DNA of 19,283 nucleotides from Gammaproteobacteria bacterium (GCA_028293725.1 JAQGOE010000206.1:1-19283); one strand, 5' to 3'; shown: positions 7,133 through 15,180, numbered from the stretch's first letter. The notes: a model not told the origin generated them from the letters alone. A program made the numbers and translations.

Positions 7133-8302
7133 ATGATCGACAGTGGTCTCAGTTCATTGCTACTGGATTTGTACGCGTGCCCGACCAACGTTGGGCGCTG
7201 GCCACAGGTGCTCGATGGGATCCGTGAGAGATTGCGAGTCCGTTGCGCGGCCCTTCAGATCCTCTCTACCGCTGCTCCTCGGGTGCGCGTGGAGTGGGTC
7301 GCGCGTGATTCGGAAGCGCAGGCAGACCGGGGACACTATGACCCATTCATCTCGGGAGATCAGAATCCGCGGCTGAGGGTCGCCCCACCCCGCGCGCACC
7401 CCTCGGCAACGTTCATGCGCGACCGCGATTATTTCCAGGCAGGCCACCGTGATCTTGCACGTCTTCGGGAGCGGTTGGCTGATCTCGGGCTCGGCTCATG
7501 TTTGAGTGCGGGGGTATCCCTGTCGGCCCACGAATCGCTCGTTCTCGTCCTGCATCGCGATCTGAAGGATCGCCGCGACTTTTCCCGTCACGATGAAGCA
7601 CGGGTCGCGACGGTCATGCCACATTTGCGCCAAGCGGTGTCGTTGTCGGGTCATCTGCAATCTTCCCGCCAGCACACTAACAGCCTGCGACTGGCTGTGG
7701 ACCGCATGTCTTTCGGGCTGGTGCTCTGCGATGCCGAAGGCAAACCGTCATGGACCAACCAGGTGGCCCGGCGCACGTTTCGCGACCGGGATGGCCTGTG
7801 GCTCAGGCAAGGGCGTCTGAGCGCCGCATCCCCAGCCGACACGGGGACGTTGCGCAGGGCGATCGCCGAGGCAGCCCACGAGGGTGGCGTGGATTCGAAG
7901 GACCGGTGTCTCCTGTTGACTCAGTCGGAGAAAGGATCGGCGCTGCAGGTCATGGTGGTGCCTCTGCGGTGGGATTCGACGGCGGGCTCCTGGCCGGGAG
8001 GGGCCATGTTGGGCTCGTGCCAGACTTTGCTCATGTTCTCGAGGGCCTCCGCCACCCCCGTCCTCGCCCCTGCCCTGGTTGCGACATTGTTTGCTTTGTC
8101 ACCGGCGGAGTCGCGACTGGTCAGCGCTTTGTGCCAGGGCCTTACCGTCAATGAGTATGCCGCCGCTCACGGGGTATCGGTGGGCACGGCGCGGTTCCAA
8201 GTCAAACAGGTGCTGGCGAAGACGCAGGCGCGGCGCCAGTCGGAGTTGGTGCGGCGCGTGTGTACGTCGGTGGCCGCCCATGCTATGCGTTCAGAGGGGT
8301 GA
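7133..8302 (+). CDS. LuxR-type transcriptional regulator with unassigned N-terminal sensor region
   Basis: A 389-residue regulator. The C-terminal 60-70 residues form a LuxR/FixJ helix-turn-helix: LSPAESRLVSALCQGLTVNEYAA, then HGVSVGTARFQVKQVLAKTQARRQSELV (about 322-380). Residues 1-160 are a mixed region that could be GAF-like, and about 180-250 resembles a PAS-like segment (GLVLCDAEGKPSWTN followed by an arginine-rich stretch). I see no phosphoacceptor receiver domain, no autoinducer-domain signature and no P-loop. The start follows GGGGG nine bases upstream, and the gene begins 56 bases after the ATPase stop on the same strand, so the two could be co-transcribed. Its target is unknown. The Tat-exported enzyme operon and the divergent serine hydrolase are nearby candidates. 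The family call is firm; ligand and targets are not. Confidence 0.85.
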   Translation: MIDSGLSSLLLDLYACPTNVGRWPQVLDGIRERLRVRCAALQILSTAAPRVRVEWVARDSEAQADRGHYDPFISGDQNPRLRVAPPRAHPSATFMRDRDYFQAGHRDLARLRERLADLGLGSCLSAGVSLSAHESLVLVLHRDLKDRRDFSRHDEARVATVMPHLRQAVSLSGHLQSSRQHTNSLRLAVDRMSFGLVLCDAEGKPSWTNQVARRTFRDRDGLWLRQGRLSAASPADTGTLRRAIAEAAHEGGVDSKDRCLLLTQSEKGSALQVMVVPLRWDSTAGSWPGGAMLGSCQTLLMFSRASATPVLAPALVATLFALSPAESRLVSALCQGLTVNEYAAAHGVSVGTARFQVKQVLAKTQARRQSELVRRVCTSVAAHAMRSEG

Positions 8303-8342
8303 TGGGGTGGCCCGGATTTCGTTGCGCTGTTGGATCGGCTAC

Positions 8343-9560
8343 TCAACGGGGCGACCATTGAGAAGCTGCGGTGAGGAATGCGCCGGTCTCCTTGTCGGCC
8401 ACCATGTCACCCGGCGGAAAGTAACTCAGCTTCACGACAACCGTGCGCGAAGCGGGATCGATATAGATGTATTGCCCCTGCAATCCCAGGGCCTGAAATG
8501 AGCCTGGGCGTTGGCCCATCCACCATTGGTAGCCATAGCCGGGACCGGGGCCTCCCGTCGGCCGGGTCGATTCAGTCAGCCATTGCGAGGAGACGATGCG
8601 GTGGCCGTTGGCCTCTCCGCCGTTGAGCACCATTTGGCCGATGCGCGCGAAGTCTCTCAATGTGGCGTTGAAGCCGGCCCCGCTGAACTCACGACCCGCC
8701 CCTGGCGGACCATCCATGATGTAGAAGCCGTTGGCCTCGGCGCCCAGCGGCTCCCAGAGTCGTTGTGCCGTGTAGGCCGCAACGGTGCTGCCGCCGCTGA
8801 CACGCTCGATCAGCCAACCCAGTACCGCGGTATCCAAAGTTTTGTATTCCCAGACGCTTCCGGGTGCATTCTTTCGCTTTATGGTGCGCGCGGCGTCCGC
8901 AAATCGGGCGACGTTCTCGACGAGGGCGTGCTCGTGGTTGCTTGCGGCGACACCCGGGTGGCCGAAGTCGTAGCGCTCCTCGTAGTTCACACCCGATCGC
9001 ATTTGCAGGATTTGCAGGATGGTCACGCCATCGTAACCGCCTGAGCGCAACTCCGGGAGATACTTCGTAATGGGATCGTCGATAGACTTGATCCGCTGCT
9101 CCTCGAGCGCGATGCCCACGAGCAGCGAGGTGATGGACTTCGTCATGGAGAAGGCGATGAAGCGCGTCGATTCGCTCGTGTTGTTGCGATACGTCTCGCA
9201 GACGATGCGCCCGTCTTTCATGATCAACAGGGCGTTGGTGTAGGTTCGCTCGATGAACTGCTCGGGCGTGTACGTCTTGCCTTCAAACGAATACGAGAAT
9301 TCGAGGATCTGGTCGGTTCGCGGCAGCTGCCACACCGGTCCCGAGCGTCCGACCACGCGCGTGGTGAAGAGCTGGTCCATGTTGTGGAACGTGAGGCTGT
9401 TCACATCCGGATCCAGCATCGACCGCCGCAACTGTTGTACGGCAGGCTCGACCAGGGATGCCGGCAGGGCCGGATCGAGCGGGGGCGGCGGATAGGCCCC
9501 TGCCGCGTTCGCAGACAGCAGGGCCAGGGCGAGTAGGCGGCGCGCGTATCGCTGAATCAT
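8343..9560 (-). CDS. Exported serine hydrolase, class C beta-lactamase/penicillin-binding-protein fold
   Basis: A 405-residue enzyme with a Sec signal at residues 1-22 (MIQRYARRLLALALLSANAAGA). The nucleophile motif S-x-x-K is S138-M-T-K141 in AFSMTKSITSLLVGIAL. The second motif is Y239-K-T in WEYKTLDTAVLGWLIERVSGG, where class C beta-lactamases have Y-x-N. The third region is the glycine-rich GPGYGYQWWMG near the end, and I find no clear KTG or HTG box. The fold family includes esterases, D-aminopeptidases, and amide hydrolases such as 6-aminohexanoate-dimer hydrolase; the missing Asn and KTG argue for an esterase or amidase rather than a true beta-lactamase. The minus-strand leader carries GAGG ten bases before the ATG. 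It is convergent with the LuxR gene (40 bases between stops) and divergent from the ThDP enzyme gene. Confidence 0.85.
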   Translation of the reverse strand: MIQRYARRLLALALLSANAAGAYPPPPLDPALPASLVEPAVQQLRRSMLDPDVNSLTFHNMDQLFTTRVVGRSGPVWQLPRTDQILEFSYSFEGKTYTPEQFIERTYTNALLIMKDGRIVCETYRNNTSESTRFIAFSMTKSITSLLVGIALEEQRIKSIDDPITKYLPELRSGGYDGVTILQILQMRSGVNYEERYDFGHPGVAASNHEHALVENVARFADAARTIKRKNAPGSVWEYKTLDTAVLGWLIERVSGGSTVAAYTAQRLWEPLGAEANGFYIMDGPPGAGREFSGAGFNATLRDFARIGQMVLNGGEANGHRIVSSQWLTESTRPTGGPGPGYGYQWWMGQRPGSFQALGLQGQYIYIDPASRTVVVKLSYFPPGDMVADKETGAFLTAASQWSPR

Positions 9561-9678
9561 TTGGGGACTACCTCAAGAAATAGGGCCAGAAGATGCGTTT
9601 GACGTGGAGCACCACGATGCGCCGCAGGCCGGGCGCGCCGAATGGCGAAAGCTACGTCCAGGCCACTTCGGCCGCATC

Positions 9679-9698
9679 TACCATTTGGTATATGTCAA
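9679..9698. promoter_or_regulatory. Operator-like palindrome with overlapping TTGACA
   Basis: TACCATTTGGTA (9679-9690) is a ten-base inverted repeat around a TT centre. On the minus strand it is preceded by a perfect TTGACA (9693-9698), a consensus -35, but no -10 sits 17 bases further on. On the plus strand TATATG at 9690-9695 could be a weak -10 for the ThDP operon, giving a leader of about 245 bases. Assignment to either gene is uncertain. Confidence 0.3.
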
Positions 9699-9822
9699 GC
9701 AGACAGGGCCCTGCCGGCTGCTTGGGCTGCAGCGATAAGGAGGGCCGACGGCGCTGGAGCGCTTCCCATTAGAGAAGTGCTGTCACTACGAAGACTCTGG
9801 AGAGGGCAGATATCCTGATAGT

Positions 9823-9844
9823 TCTCGAAGGTCGAGATTTTTTT
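9823..9844 (+). terminator. Intrinsic terminator inside the ThDP operon leader
   Basis: TCTCGA (9823-9828) and TCGAGA (9832-9837) form a perfect six-bp stem with a three-base loop, followed directly by seven T residues. No plus-strand gene ends nearby: the last plus-strand stop is at 8302. It would therefore end a leader or small RNA started in this region, 104 bases before the ThDP gene. Alternative pairings that enclose it are described among the findings. Confidence 0.55.
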
Positions 9845-9909
9845 GCGACACTGCCCAAATAACGGGTATCTGTTTCCGCGCGAATCACTCTAACCCCTTT
9901 AGGTGAGAT

Positions 9910-9930
9910 CGGTCCCTTGCCGGGGGACCG
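9910..9930 (+). other. Hairpin just upstream of the ThDP gene ribosome binding site
   Basis: CGGTCCC (9910-9916) pairs with GGGACCG (9924-9930) over a seven-base loop. The purine-rich ribosome binding site (GGAGG at 9940-9944) follows ten bases later. The stem leaves that site free. It may stabilise the message or help set translation, but no function can be proven. Confidence 0.35.
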
Positions 9931-9948
9931 TACGAAGACGGAGGGGGG

Positions 9949-11934
9949 ATGCGAGGTAGAAAGAGAGTGGAGGCGGGCCACGGGCCAGCCATCGATCGCC
10001 GTGGGTTCCTCAAAGCCGCTACCCTGGCGGGAACAGGAGCCATCGCCCAAGGCGTGACATCGGCAGCCACGGCAGCCCACGACGCCTCAACGTCGAATGG
10101 CCCAACGGAACGCGCCGCCCAGGGCGAGTTGGCGGGTGAAGCCCAACCGCGCCGACATACCATCCAGTTAGCCTCGCGTGAGGCAGAACATGGGACGCCG
10201 CCCACTGTTACGGTGACACAAACGAGCTGTGGCAGCGACTTCATGATCGACGTGATGCGTCACTTGGGCATCGACTACGTTGCCGCGATCCCCGGCAACA
10301 CGTTCAAGGGCCTCCACGAGTCGGTCATCAACTACGGGATGATGTCGGCGCCCTCCCTCGAGTTGATCTCCTGCATGCACGAGGAGATGTCGGTTGCTAT
10401 CGCGCATGGCTACGCAAAAGTGGCCGGAAAACCGATGGCCTGCATGATGCACTCAACAGTCGGGCTGCAGCACGGGGCCATGGCCTTATATAACGCGTAC
10501 GCGGACCGGGTCCCGGTGTTCGCAATTGTCGGCGCGATCCTCGATGCGAAGGACCGTCACGGCTATGTGGACTGGCAGCACTCCGTCTTCGATGGTCCCG
10601 CCCTGGTCCGTGATTTCACGAAGTGGGATGACACGCCGATCTCACTCTCGCATTTTGCCGAGTCAGCGACGCGCGCCTATAAGTTCGCGATGACGCCGCC
10701 GTGGGGCCCCACGGTGCTCGCCGTCGACCAGGAGTTGCAGGAGAACGAGATTCATCCTGGCACCCCCCTGGTAATTCCGAAGCTGCCGCAGATCGTTCCT
10801 CCCGCCGGTGAGTCCGGCGCAGTCCGCGAAACGGCCCGGCTGTTGGTTGCGGCGGAGCGCCCGCTGATCGTTGCCGATCGCGCGGCGCGCACGCCAGAGG
10901 GTCTGCGGCTCATGATCGAACTTGCCGAAGCGCTGCAGGCAGCGGTGGTCGACGTCAGCGGGCGTATGAATTTTCCGTGGCGCCATCCGCTCAACCAGAC
11001 GCAGCGCCGGACCGAGCTCGCCGCCGATGCCGACCTGATTCTGGGACTGGAACTGACCGACTACTGGGGTGCGATCGGCGGCCACCTGACCCCCGGTACG
11101 AAACGGATCAGCATCAGCTCCATCGACCTGTTCATGAAGTCCAACTACCAGGACTTCGAGCGCTTTACTCCGGTCGATGTGGCCATCGCCGCCGACGCCG
11201 AAGCCACTTTGCCGCTGCTCGTGGAAGAGGTGAGAAAGCAAACCTCGGCGCGACGCCGTGCCTTCTTCACAGAACGCGGAGCCAAGCTGGCACAGGATCA
11301 CCAGCAGTCGCTGCAACAGTCACGCCGTGCCGCCGCCGTCGGCTGGGACTCTCAGCCGATCACGACCGCGCGTCTTTGCGCGGAACTCTACGAGCAGATC
11401 CGCAACGAAGACTGGGCATTGTGCAATGGCACGGTCTTCCAGAACTACTGGCCCCAGCAACTGTGGACCGCGAATCAACACTATCAGTACATCGGCGATG
11501 CGGGCGCCTACGGACTGGGTTATCTCCCCGGCGCGTCGGTCGGTGCCGCCCTCGCCCATCGGCAGCACGGCCGGCTGGCTGTCGCCATCGGCGGAGATGG
11601 CGACCTCATGTTCTCACCCGGCGCGCTGTGGACGGCGGCTCACCACAAGATCCCATTGCTGTACCTGGTCCATAACAATCGCGCTTATCACCAGGAGATC
11701 ATGTTCGTCCAGTCGATGGCTGTAAAACGACAGCGCGGCATCGACCGCGCGCGCATCGGCAATGCGATCACCGAGCCGGAGGTCGACTTCGCAAAATTAG
11801 CCGCCAGTCTCGGCATCTACAGTGAAGGGCCGATCGGCGATCCCGCCGGGCTGGGACCGGCCCTGCAGCGGGCCGTTGCCGTCGTCAAACGAGGCCAGCC
11901 CGCCCTGGTCGATATCATCTCCCAGGGACGCTAG
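9949..11934 (+). CDS. Tat-exported thiamine-diphosphate-dependent enzyme (benzoylformate decarboxylase/acetolactate synthase superfamily)
   Basis: A 661-residue ThDP enzyme predicted to act in the periplasm. The N-terminus has a twin-arginine motif, D-R17-R18-G-F-L-K, then a mild hydrophobic stretch and a likely cleavage site near residue 43, followed by about 45 residues of linker. The PYR domain holds the catalytic glutamate E145 (CMHEEMSVAIAHGYAKVAGKP) and H168 in MMHSTVG, at the place of an active-site histidine of benzoylformate decarboxylase. The middle domain starts near 300. The PP domain has the ThDP/Mg motif G549-D550-G551 to N576-N577. Tat export suits a protein that folds around its cofactor before export. 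The cytochrome c gene begins 11 bases after the stop, suggesting electron transfer. Decarboxylation, carboligation or oxidation of a 2-oxo acid are all possible; the substrate is unknown. Confidence 0.88.
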   Translation: MRGRKRVEAGHGPAIDRRGFLKAATLAGTGAIAQGVTSAATAAHDASTSNGPTERAAQGELAGEAQPRRHTIQLASREAEHGTPPTVTVTQTSCGSDFMIDVMRHLGIDYVAAIPGNTFKGLHESVINYGMMSAPSLELISCMHEEMSVAIAHGYAKVAGKPMACMMHSTVGLQHGAMALYNAYADRVPVFAIVGAILDAKDRHGYVDWQHSVFDGPALVRDFTKWDDTPISLSHFAESATRAYKFAMTPPWGPTVLAVDQELQENEIHPGTPLVIPKLPQIVPPAGESGAVRETARLLVAAERPLIVADRAARTPEGLRLMIELAEALQAAVVDVSGRMNFPWRHPLNQTQRRTELAADADLILGLELTDYWGAIGGHLTPGTKRISISSIDLFMKSNYQDFERFTPVDVAIAADAEATLPLLVEEVRKQTSARRRAFFTERGAKLAQDHQQSLQQSRRAAAVGWDSQPITTARLCAELYEQIRNEDWALCNGTVFQNYWPQQLWTANQHYQYIGDAGAYGLGYLPGASVGAALAHRQHGRLAVAIGGDGDLMFSPGALWTAAHHKIPLLYLVHNNRAYHQEIMFVQSMAVKRQRGIDRARIGNAITEPEVDFAKLAASLGIYSEGPIGDPAGLGPALQRAVAVVKRGQPALVDIISQGR

Positions 11935-11945
11935 GGGTAGCGCGG

Positions 11946-12317
11946 ATGAGAACAAACATTGCGCATGCGTCGCTGGTGTTGTGCCTGGCCTCGATGGTGC
12001 TCGCCTTGGCGTCGATGACCGGCTTCGCCGCCGAGCCACGTGACGCTGCTGTCGAGGGAAAACGCCTGTTTCTCGCGTACGGCTGTTACCAGTGTCACGG
12101 CACGACCGGCGCGGGCGGCGGTATGGCGGGGCCAAAGCTCGCACCCAACCCATTTCCCGTGGAGGTGATCAAAGCCAAGTTGCGGACCGCTTCCGGGCGA
12201 ATGCCGGTCTACACGACCGCCGTGCTGACGGATTCTGAAATCGCCGACATGGTCGCCTATCTCCAGAGCATTCCGCGCGGCACGCCGGCCGAAGACATTC
12301 CGCTACTGAATCGCTAG
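11946..12317 (+). CDS. Exported monohaem cytochrome c (class I)
   Basis: A 123-residue periplasmic electron carrier. A Sec signal covers about residues 1-29 (hydrophobic SLVLCLASMVLALASMTGFAA). The haem attachment site is C47-Y-Q-C50-H51, and M86 in SGRMPVYT is the likely sixth ligand. The C-terminal helix (LTDSEIADMVAYLQSI) is the classical last helix of the fold. The length of about 94 mature residues is normal for small class I cytochromes. AGGGG overlapping the stop of the preceding ThDP gene provides the ribosome binding site, and the gap of 11 bases means the two genes are almost certainly one operon, ended by the terminator at 12353-12382. Cytochromes of this type sit beside periplasmic dehydrogenases and take their electrons. 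Here the only enzyme partner in the operon is the ThDP protein. Confidence 0.93.
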   Translation: MRTNIAHASLVLCLASMVLALASMTGFAAEPRDAAVEGKRLFLAYGCYQCHGTTGAGGGMAGPKLAPNPFPVEVIKAKLRTASGRMPVYTTAVLTDSEIADMVAYLQSIPRGTPAEDIPLLNR

Positions 12318-12352
12318 TCAACGTTCGAGGGGGTTCGCCCAACAGTATTTCC

Positions 12353-12382
12353 ACACCATCCCCGGCAGGGTGGTGTTTTCTT
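12353..12382 (+). terminator. Rho-independent terminator after the ThDP-cytochrome c operon
   Basis: ACACCA (12353-12358) pairs with TGGTGT (12371-12376), continued by CCC (12360-12362) with GGG (12368-12370) past a single bulged T, and followed by TTTCTT overlapping the stem end. It lies 35 bases after the cytochrome stop and separates this two-gene unit from the receptor genes. Confidence 0.75.
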
Positions 12383-12430
12383 GATTCCCGGCCGAAGAAC
12401 TTTCAATCATCACTTTCCGAGGATCCAACT

Positions 12431-14890
12431 GTGAAAAGACATGTGGGCGCAGATTCTGGCGCGCAGCCTTTGAGTCAAATCATCAGGAGGCTGCTGCGCA
12501 TCGCAGAGACACGTTCCGGGTTCGCTACGGCGGCGCTCACCGTCGGTGTTAGCGGACTCCTGGGCGCTCAGCCGACACTGGCCGCCGCGGCCGATGAGGC
12601 CGCCGCCGGCAACCAGCTCGAGGAAGTGGTCGTCACGGCACAATTTCGCCAGCAGAGTGCGCAGACCGCGCCTCTGTCCATCACTGCAGTCTCGGGACAA
12701 CAACTGGACGACCGGTCCATGACCAGCGTTACCGACCTCAACGGCGTCGCTCCGAACGTCAACATTACCGCCGGTACCACCACCAACGGACCGGTAGCGC
12801 AGATATTCATCCGCGGCATCGGCCAGAGCGACGGCCACCCGGGGTTGGAGCCCGGCGTCGGGCTGTATGTAGATGACGTCTATCACGGCATCATGTTGGG
12901 CTCGGAGATGGACCTCACCGACCTCGATAGAATCGAAGTGCTGCGCGGCCCGCAGGGCACCCTCTCCGGCAAGAATTCCATCGGCGGCGCCATCAAGCTG
13001 TTCTCGAAGAAACCGGGCGACGACACCGACGGCTATGCCGAAGCCAGCTACGGATCATTCAACCGAATCAACCTCCGCGCCGGCGGAAACTTCACACTGA
13101 TCCAGGACAAACTCTACGTGCGCATATCGGGCACGTCGAAGACCGCCAACGGCTACATGACCCGTCTCGATTACGGCTGTGTGAACCCCGCGTCGTCCGG
13201 TATTTTTCAGGGTGGACTGGCCTCAGGGTGCAAGCTGGGCACGGAAGGCGGCCAGGATCTCCATGGGGCACGCGTCGCGGTGCGCTGGATCCCCAACGAC
13301 AACATCGAGAACAACCTCATCGGCAGTGTCACGACAGACCACTCCGAAGTTCCGGCGCTGAAGCTGTTGTACTCCAATAATTCACAGAAATTCCCGAACG
13401 GTCAGCCGTACATTCCCGGCGGCGGCTCTCAATTCATTACCGGACCGAGGTCATACACGACTTACGCGACGTACGGCGTGCTGAGTTTCACCGACCCGCC
13501 GGCCTACAACGGCAAGCCCGGCGCCGGCACGCACGCAGGTGTCTCATTACCGACCACCAACCCGACCGACTACTACGGCGTGACCGATACGTTCACCTGG
13601 AAGCTCGCGGAAAACTACTCCTTGACCGCGATCACGGGTTACCTGCGTTACAAGGGCGCATTCGTGAGTGAAATCGGCGACTCTCCCTACCCGACGCAGG
13701 TTCTGGATGACACCTGGTCCGAGCGCCAGTTTACGGAGGAGATCCGCTTCAACGGGACGACCTTCGGTGTACTCGACTGGACGGCCGGCGGTTTTTATTA
13801 TAACGAGCATGCCCTGTTCGGCGGCTTGAAACTGTTGTCTCCAGGACTGGCCTCGGAGACGTTGTTCACCGGCAACGACCCGATCACGTCGGAAAGCAAG
13901 TCGGGATTCCTGCACGGTGTATACCACGCCACCGACGCCCTCAGTCTGATCGCGGGTGTTCGTTATACCTCGGAGTCGAAGGATTACACGTTCCAACGCC
14001 TCAATCCGTACGACGCAGCCCTCCCCAGCTACACGCCGGTGGGGCCGCTGAACAACACCACCGGATCGTACTCCGGCAGTCATACGGACTATCGCGCTGG
14101 CCTGGAGTACCAGTGGACTCCGGCCCTCATGACGTATGCACAGTATTCCACGGGGTTCCGCGGCGGCGGTGTCAACCCGCGCCCGTTCATCCCGCAGCAG
14201 GAGGTCCCGTTCCAGCCCGAAACTCTGCACACTGCGGAAATCGGGGTGAAGAGCCACCTGTTCGATCGCAGCCTGCTGCTGAACGTGTCGGCGTTCTACA
14301 GCAAGTACGACAACATGTTGTTCACCAATTCGAGCCCGACGGTGCTAAACGGTGTGCTCCTGAGTGCGTTGAACCTGACACCCGTCAACGTCGGTTCCTC
14401 GGACATCAAGGGTGCGGAGGCGGAGTTTCAATGGCGCCCGATCGGCGCGTTGCAGATTGATGGGTCCGCCAGCTATCTGAATTTCAAGCTGACCTCCATC
14501 AACCAGTCTGCCGCGACGATTGCCGGCGTGAGCCTCAACACGAAGGAGCCATACGCCCCTAACCGAATGGGCAGCCTCGGCGTGCAATATACCTTCGCAC
14601 TGGGGACCCTGGGCTCGCTCATCCCCCGCGTGGACGGGCAATATCAGTCATCCTTCTACACGGACATCACCAACACCCCGCTCGGACAAGTGTCCGGCCG
14701 CACGTTGATGAATGCCCATCTGACGTGGCGCTCTGCGAAGGACGATTGGGAAGGTGTGTTCGCCGTGACAAACGTCACCGATCGGTTCTACTACATCAAC
14801 AAGGTCAACGCGGTGGCTCCGACATTCGTCGCGCAGGGCCAGCCGGGCGCTCCGCGGGAATGGCTGGTTACGATACGCCGGAACTTCTAA
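12431..14890 (+). CDS. TonB-dependent outer-membrane receptor 1
   Basis: An 819-residue outer-membrane active transporter that takes energy from TonB-ExbB-ExbD. After a long n-region the hydrophobic signal spans about residues 30-52, ending near TLAAAA. A TonB-box-like segment LEEVVVTAQ is at 63-71. The plug domain follows (ITAVSGQQLDDRSMTSVTDLNGVAPN, IFIRGIGQ, YVDDVYHG, then DRIEVLRGPQGTLSGKNSIGGAI). The remaining roughly 600 residues are beta-barrel strands rich in aromatic residues, ending in VTIRRNF with the terminal phenylalanine needed for BAM assembly. There is no STN signalling domain, so no sigma/anti-sigma link. The GTG start has GAGGA seven bases upstream. No iron or cobalamin genes are near, and with esterases downstream a carbohydrate or aromatic ester ligand is more likely than a siderophore. 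The ligand is unproven. Confidence 0.93.
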   Translation: MKRHVGADSGAQPLSQIIRRLLRIAETRSGFATAALTVGVSGLLGAQPTLAAAADEAAAGNQLEEVVVTAQFRQQSAQTAPLSITAVSGQQLDDRSMTSVTDLNGVAPNVNITAGTTTNGPVAQIFIRGIGQSDGHPGLEPGVGLYVDDVYHGIMLGSEMDLTDLDRIEVLRGPQGTLSGKNSIGGAIKLFSKKPGDDTDGYAEASYGSFNRINLRAGGNFTLIQDKLYVRISGTSKTANGYMTRLDYGCVNPASSGIFQGGLASGCKLGTEGGQDLHGARVAVRWIPNDNIENNLIGSVTTDHSEVPALKLLYSNNSQKFPNGQPYIPGGGSQFITGPRSYTTYATYGVLSFTDPPAYNGKPGAGTHAGVSLPTTNPTDYYGVTDTFTWKLAENYSLTAITGYLRYKGAFVSEIGDSPYPTQVLDDTWSERQFTEEIRFNGTTFGVLDWTAGGFYYNEHALFGGLKLLSPGLASETLFTGNDPITSESKSGFLHGVYHATDALSLIAGVRYTSESKDYTFQRLNPYDAALPSYTPVGPLNNTTGSYSGSHTDYRAGLEYQWTPALMTYAQYSTGFRGGGVNPRPFIPQQEVPFQPETLHTAEIGVKSHLFDRSLLLNVSAFYSKYDNMLFTNSSPTVLNGVLLSALNLTPVNVGSSDIKGAEAEFQWRPIGALQIDGSASYLNFKLTSINQSAATIAGVSLNTKEPYAPNRMGSLGVQYTFALGTLGSLIPRVDGQYQSSFYTDITNTPLGQVSGRTLMNAHLTWRSAKDDWEGVFAVTNVTDRFYYINKVNAVAPTFVAQGQPGAPREWLVTIRRNF

Positions 14891-14919
14891 AGCTCGAACT
14901 GAGTTCGTGCATCGCAAGA

Positions 14920-14956
14920 CTGCGGGGTCCGCCAGGATGGGCAACGGACCCCGCAG
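14920..14956. other. Strong 12-bp hairpin after receptor 1
   Basis: CTGCGGGGTCCG (14920-14931) and CGGACCCCGCAG (14945-14956) form a perfect 12-bp stem with a 13-base loop, starting 29 bases after the receptor stop. No T run follows, so it may end transcription only partly, protect the upstream message's 3' end, or tune expression of the second receptor. Confidence 0.5.
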
Positions 14957-15174
14957 GTCTCCTCGAGGCGTGGCCGCGACCCTGGCGCGTGTGTCTGTCG
15001 CGTCGAGGCGATGGCGGTGCGCCGTTCCCTGCCAGTCAAAATCGCATTGACCTGCTTCACTGCCAGACAAAAGGCCCGCGAGCCGCCGCAGTACGATGCG
15101 ACGCTCAAATCCTCGCACGTCGAAGGCCGAACGCCGCCGTTGTGGCCACGACGCCACAACCACGTCGAGGAAAA

Positions 15175-15180
15175 AGGGGG
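15175..15180 (+). promoter_or_regulatory. Ribosome binding site supporting the TTG start of receptor 2
   Basis: AGGGGG ends five bases before TTG at 15186. This and the signal peptide directly after it argue for that start over the ATG at 15096, which would put 30 arginine-rich residues before the signal. Confidence 0.5.

Larger units (their letters stand above)
9561..9948. other. 388-bp divergent intergenic region between serine hydrolase and ThDP enzyme
   Basis: No convincing gene lies here. An open frame on the minus strand runs through it but has no ribosome binding site or recognisable product. From left to right it holds the leader of the serine hydrolase gene, an operator-like palindrome near 9679-9698, an intrinsic-terminator structure at 9823-9844 inside alternative pairings, and a hairpin at 9910-9930. 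A GGAGG-rich ribosome binding site lies just before 9949. I looked for a TPP riboswitch because the downstream gene needs that cofactor, and saw no THI-box sequence. Confidence 0.6.

Noticed and set aside
8343..9560. Antibiotic-resistance beta-lactamase
   Set aside because: Only the S-x-x-K motif is clear. The Y-x-N and KTG motifs of class C enzymes are not present, so a generic serine hydrolase is the safer call.
9690..9948. TPP riboswitch upstream of the ThDP enzyme
   Set aside because: I looked for the THI-box sequences (CUGAGA and the ACCUGAUCUGGAUAAUGCCAGCG-like core) and did not find them. ThDP-using enzymes are also not usual targets, since TPP riboswitches control synthesis and transport.
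9769..10080. Minus-strand open frame across the ThDP leader
   Set aside because: It covers the terminator structure and the Tat signal region. It has no ribosome binding site and its product is unrecognisable.
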